A program made the position numbers and the translations under genes. 6,020 nt of DNA. Source: Labilithrix luteola. GTDB taxonomy: Bacteria; Myxococcota_A; Polyangia; Polyangiales; Polyangiaceae. How positions within the stretch are numbered: the first letter of the stretch is position 1; every line of letters starts with the position of its first letter. The notes under the pieces were generated by a model. It was not told the DNA's origin. It worked only from the letters and a program-made list of their open reading frames with translations, and did not search any database. Where the stretch lies: assembly GCA_026225435.1 (NCBI GenBank), contig JAMFST010000653.1, positions 1 to 6,020 on the forward strand, given 5' to 3'. This document shows, piece by piece, positions 4,237 to 6,020 of this stretch.

Positions 4237-6020
4237 GGGGCTTCCTCGTCTTCGTCGGTGGGCTCCGCGCCGCCGTCACGGGTCGGCGGGTGCAGGATGG
4301 TGTCGTCGATCTTGATGTCGGCGCGCGAGGCGTCGAGGAGGCGCTTGGTGTACGTCGCCAGCGCCTCGGCCTGCTTGAGCGCGAGGAGGGAGGCCATGTA
4401 CTGCGGCTTGTCCTTGTTGAACTCCTCCTTGGTCGCCGGCTTCTGCTGCTTCACGCGCAGGACGGTGAAGGCCTCGTCGGAGGCGATCGGCTGCGCGGTG
4501 ACCTCGTTCTCCTTCGCGGTGAAGGCGAACTCGTTCACCTTCTGCGCCGCCTGCGGGCTGAGCGAGGGGAAGGCGTCGCCGGTCTTGTTGAAGCTGGTCG
4601 ACGTGTCGGTGCTGGGCGCCTCGGGATCGGTCGCCGCGTCGTACATCGAGTCCTCGGCGAGCGGCGCGGGCTTGGCGGCCGGAGCGGCCTTCTTCGGCGT
4701 GGCAGCGGTCGCACCTGCGTCGGTCGCCATCTCGGCGCCGGCGTCGGCGGCGGGCGCCTCGGCGGGGAGCGCCTTGACCGCCACGAGGGCCGGCACCGGG
4801 TGGCTCTTGTCGAGCGAGGCGTAGAGCGCCGCGAGCACGTCCTTCGCGTCCTTGCCGGACTTGATCGCCGCGGAGAAATCGTCCGCCGCCTTCTTCGCCA
4901 GATCGGCGCCGCGGCTCTTCTGGAACAGCTCGACGCGCGCGTCCTTGCGGAGCTTCGCCTCGATGTCGTTGCTGGTGGTGGGGTCGTCCTTCTCCACCAG
5001 GTGGTAGCCCTGGGCGCTCTCGATCGCCTGGGAGGTGACCTCGCCCGGCTTGAGCGCGTCGGTCGCCGCCTTGACCTCAGGGGAGAGCGAGTCGGTCTTG
5101 TCCCCGAGATCGCCGCCGCGCAGGGCGCTGGACTTGTCGTCGCTGAGGTCGCGGGCCACGTCGGCGAACGCCTCGCCCGCCTTGATGCGTGCCGCGGCGA
5201 TGGAGATCTTGCTGAGCGCGATCCCCTTCTGCTTGTCGTCCGTCTTGGAGCCGATGCGCGCGAAGATCTGGCGCAGGTGGCCGGCCACCGGGAGGCTGTC
5301 CTTCTTGCGCCCCTCGGTGAGGGTGTCGATCTCCCCCTTGTGGGTGGCGTCCGCCTCGAAGGCGACGAGCTCCGTCTCGGTCGCGGGCGCGGCCCAGTGG
5401 CTGAAGTAGCCGTTGCGGAAGACCCACTGCTCGACCTGCGCCTGGCTCTTCTCGTCGATGTAGCGCTGGCTCGCCTCGTCCTCGCTCACGCGGACCGGGG
5501 TGCGAACGAGCTCGCGGACCTTGGCGGCGACGATCTCGCGCGCCTGCTCCTCGCGGAACTCCGCCGGCGAGCGACCGACGAGGTTCTTGATGGTGCGCTC
5601 GTAGATCTTGTTGTCGAACAGCTTGGTCTTCGAGTCGCGGAAGTTGGCGTAGCGGCGGCCGTCGCCGGCGCCGAGACCGGACACCTTGCTCGGGTCGTCG
5701 CTGGGGACGCTCACGTGCAGGATCCCGTCGAAGATGTTGTCGGTCACCTCACCGTCGCTGACGGTGATCCCGAGGCGGTCGGCCTCGTGGGTGAGCAGCT
5801 CGCGCTCGACCAGCCCGTCGAGGGCGATCTTTTTCAGCTGGTTCGTCTGGGCGGTGGTCATCTCCCGGTCGCGCGGGGCGAGCAGGCGGAAGGAGGCCTG
5901 CAGGTCCTTGGGACCAACACACCAGCCCTTCACCGTGGCCACGCACGTCTGGTTGATCGACGCGCTCTTCTTGCCGGCGCTCGGGTTGAACTGGATGACG
6001 AAGACAAGCACCATCCCGAC
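4233..6020 (-). CDS. Membrane-anchored parvulin-type peptidyl-prolyl isomerase (SurA/PpiD-like), 5' end outside the window
   Basis: Periplasmic folding factor of the SurA/PpiD type, predicted to be anchored in the inner membrane. An ATG lies at 6014 (593 residues), but the frame is open to the window edge. The first residues, VLVFVIQF, look like the tail of a transmembrane helix, so the true start is probably upstream. Residues about 20-180 form an N-terminal chaperone-like helical region (an NG-like strand near 26-34, then K-I-A-L-D-G-L-V-E-R-E-L-L). The parvulin domain is about 242-343, from GHLRQIF through GEAFADVARDLSDD (280-293) and GGDLG (300-304) to LKPGEV and GYHLVEK (337-342). An Ala/Pro/Lys-rich linker follows at about 414-475. 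A second helical region (about 480-575) ends in an acidic tail, TDEDEE. Cys24 and Cys32 lie close together just outside the presumed membrane and could form a disulfide. Residues that usually form the parvulin hydrophobic pocket are altered, so isomerase activity is uncertain. Its TGA overlaps the proposed CTG start of the M16 gene, which implies an operon. Confidence 0.85.
   Translation of the reverse strand, partial: VGMVLVFVIQFNPSAGKKSASINQTCVATVKGWCVGPKDLQASFRLLAPRDREMTTAQTNQLKKIALDGLVERELLTHEADRLGITVSDGEVTDNIFDGILHVSVPSDDPSKVSGLGAGDGRRYANFRDSKTKLFDNKIYERTIKNLVGRSPAEFREEQAREIVAAKVRELVRTPVRVSEDEASQRYIDEKSQAQVEQWVFRNGYFSHWAAPATETELVAFEADATHKGEIDTLTEGRKKDSLPVAGHLRQIFARIGSKTDDKQKGIALSKISIAAARIKAGEAFADVARDLSDDKSSALRGGDLGDKTDSLSPEVKAATDALKPGEVTSQAIESAQGYHLVEKDDPTTSNDIEAKLRKDARVELFQKSRGADLAKKAADDFSAAIKSGKDAKDVLAALYASLDKSHPVPALVAVKALPAEAPAADAGAEMATDAGATAATPKKAAPAAKPAPLAEDSMYDAATDPEAPSTDTSTSFNKTGDAFPSLSPQAAQKVNEFAFTAKENEVTAQPIASDEAFTVLRVKQQKPATKEEFNKDKPQYMASLLALKQAEALATYTKRLLDASRADIKIDDTILHPPTRDGGAEPTDEDEEAP
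4243..4247 (-). promoter_or_regulatory. Ribosome-binding site supporting the CTG start of the M16 gene
   Basis: On the minus strand GAGGA (4247-4243) is followed by six bases and then CTG (4236-4234), an ideal Shine-Dalgarno spacing. The site lies in the last codons of the foldase gene (Glu-Glu-Ala-Pro-stop), so part of the match may be coincidence. The alternative GTG at 4155 has only pyrimidine-rich and mixed sequence upstream, with no such site. Confidence 0.5.

Noticed and set aside
3875..4279. Possible frameshifted upstream start for the M16 peptidase using GTG 4279
   Set aside because: It would need a frameshift to join the peptidase frame, and its downstream translation is Arg/Pro/Ala noise. 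The CTG start with a ribosome-binding site explains the upstream conserved strand more simply.
3265..4824. Plus-strand 519-codon open frame antisense to the M16 and foldase genes
   Set aside because: It crosses the junction of two real genes, its composition changes abruptly at that junction, and no domain is recognisable.
879..5220. Short matching stretch CTTGCTGAGCGCG near 882 and near 5209
   Set aside because: It is a single short match between unrelated coding regions, expected in GC-rich genes with shared codon preferences.

Overview
The window is GC-rich (roughly two-thirds G+C by eye) and densely coding, with strong G/C bias at third codon positions. The gene content is chromosomal housekeeping: a CPA2-type cation/proton antiporter, an NAD-type isocitrate dehydrogenase, an alpha/beta hydrolase, an M16 zinc peptidase and a membrane-anchored parvulin-type foldase. 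Together with the base composition this fits a Gram-negative of the Myxococcota/Polyangia type or a similar high-GC deltaproteobacterial lineage. That placement is an inference from style, since no marker gene is present.

Layout. At 1-847 a minus-strand antiporter gene runs off the left edge. Its believable protein stops near position 113. The outermost ~120 bases instead carry plus-strand coding signal resembling the N-terminus of a P4-type tyrosine integrase, so there is a junction at about 105-135. Positions 860-1891 (minus) hold isocitrate dehydrogenase, 12 bases upstream of the antiporter and probably co-transcribed with it. Positions 1892-1926 are a 35-base divergent spacer. Positions 1927-2901 (plus) hold the alpha/beta hydrolase. 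It converges on the M16 peptidase with only 3 bases between the two stop codons. The M16 gene (2905-4236, minus) and the foldase gene (4233-6020, minus, running off the right edge) form a tightly coupled pair.

The functional themes are separate. The isocitrate dehydrogenase/antiporter pair joins central carbon oxidation with ion homeostasis. The foldase/M16 pair concerns protein folding and turnover. The hydrolase is a lone gene between them. I see no CRISPR array, RNA gene, complete mobile element or defence system.

The points most worth a second look are the integrase/antiporter junction at the left edge, an apparent CTG start of the M16 gene overlapping the upstream stop codon, and a perfect 18-base GC-rich palindrome just inside that M16 start. 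No stretch longer than 300 bases lacks a gene.
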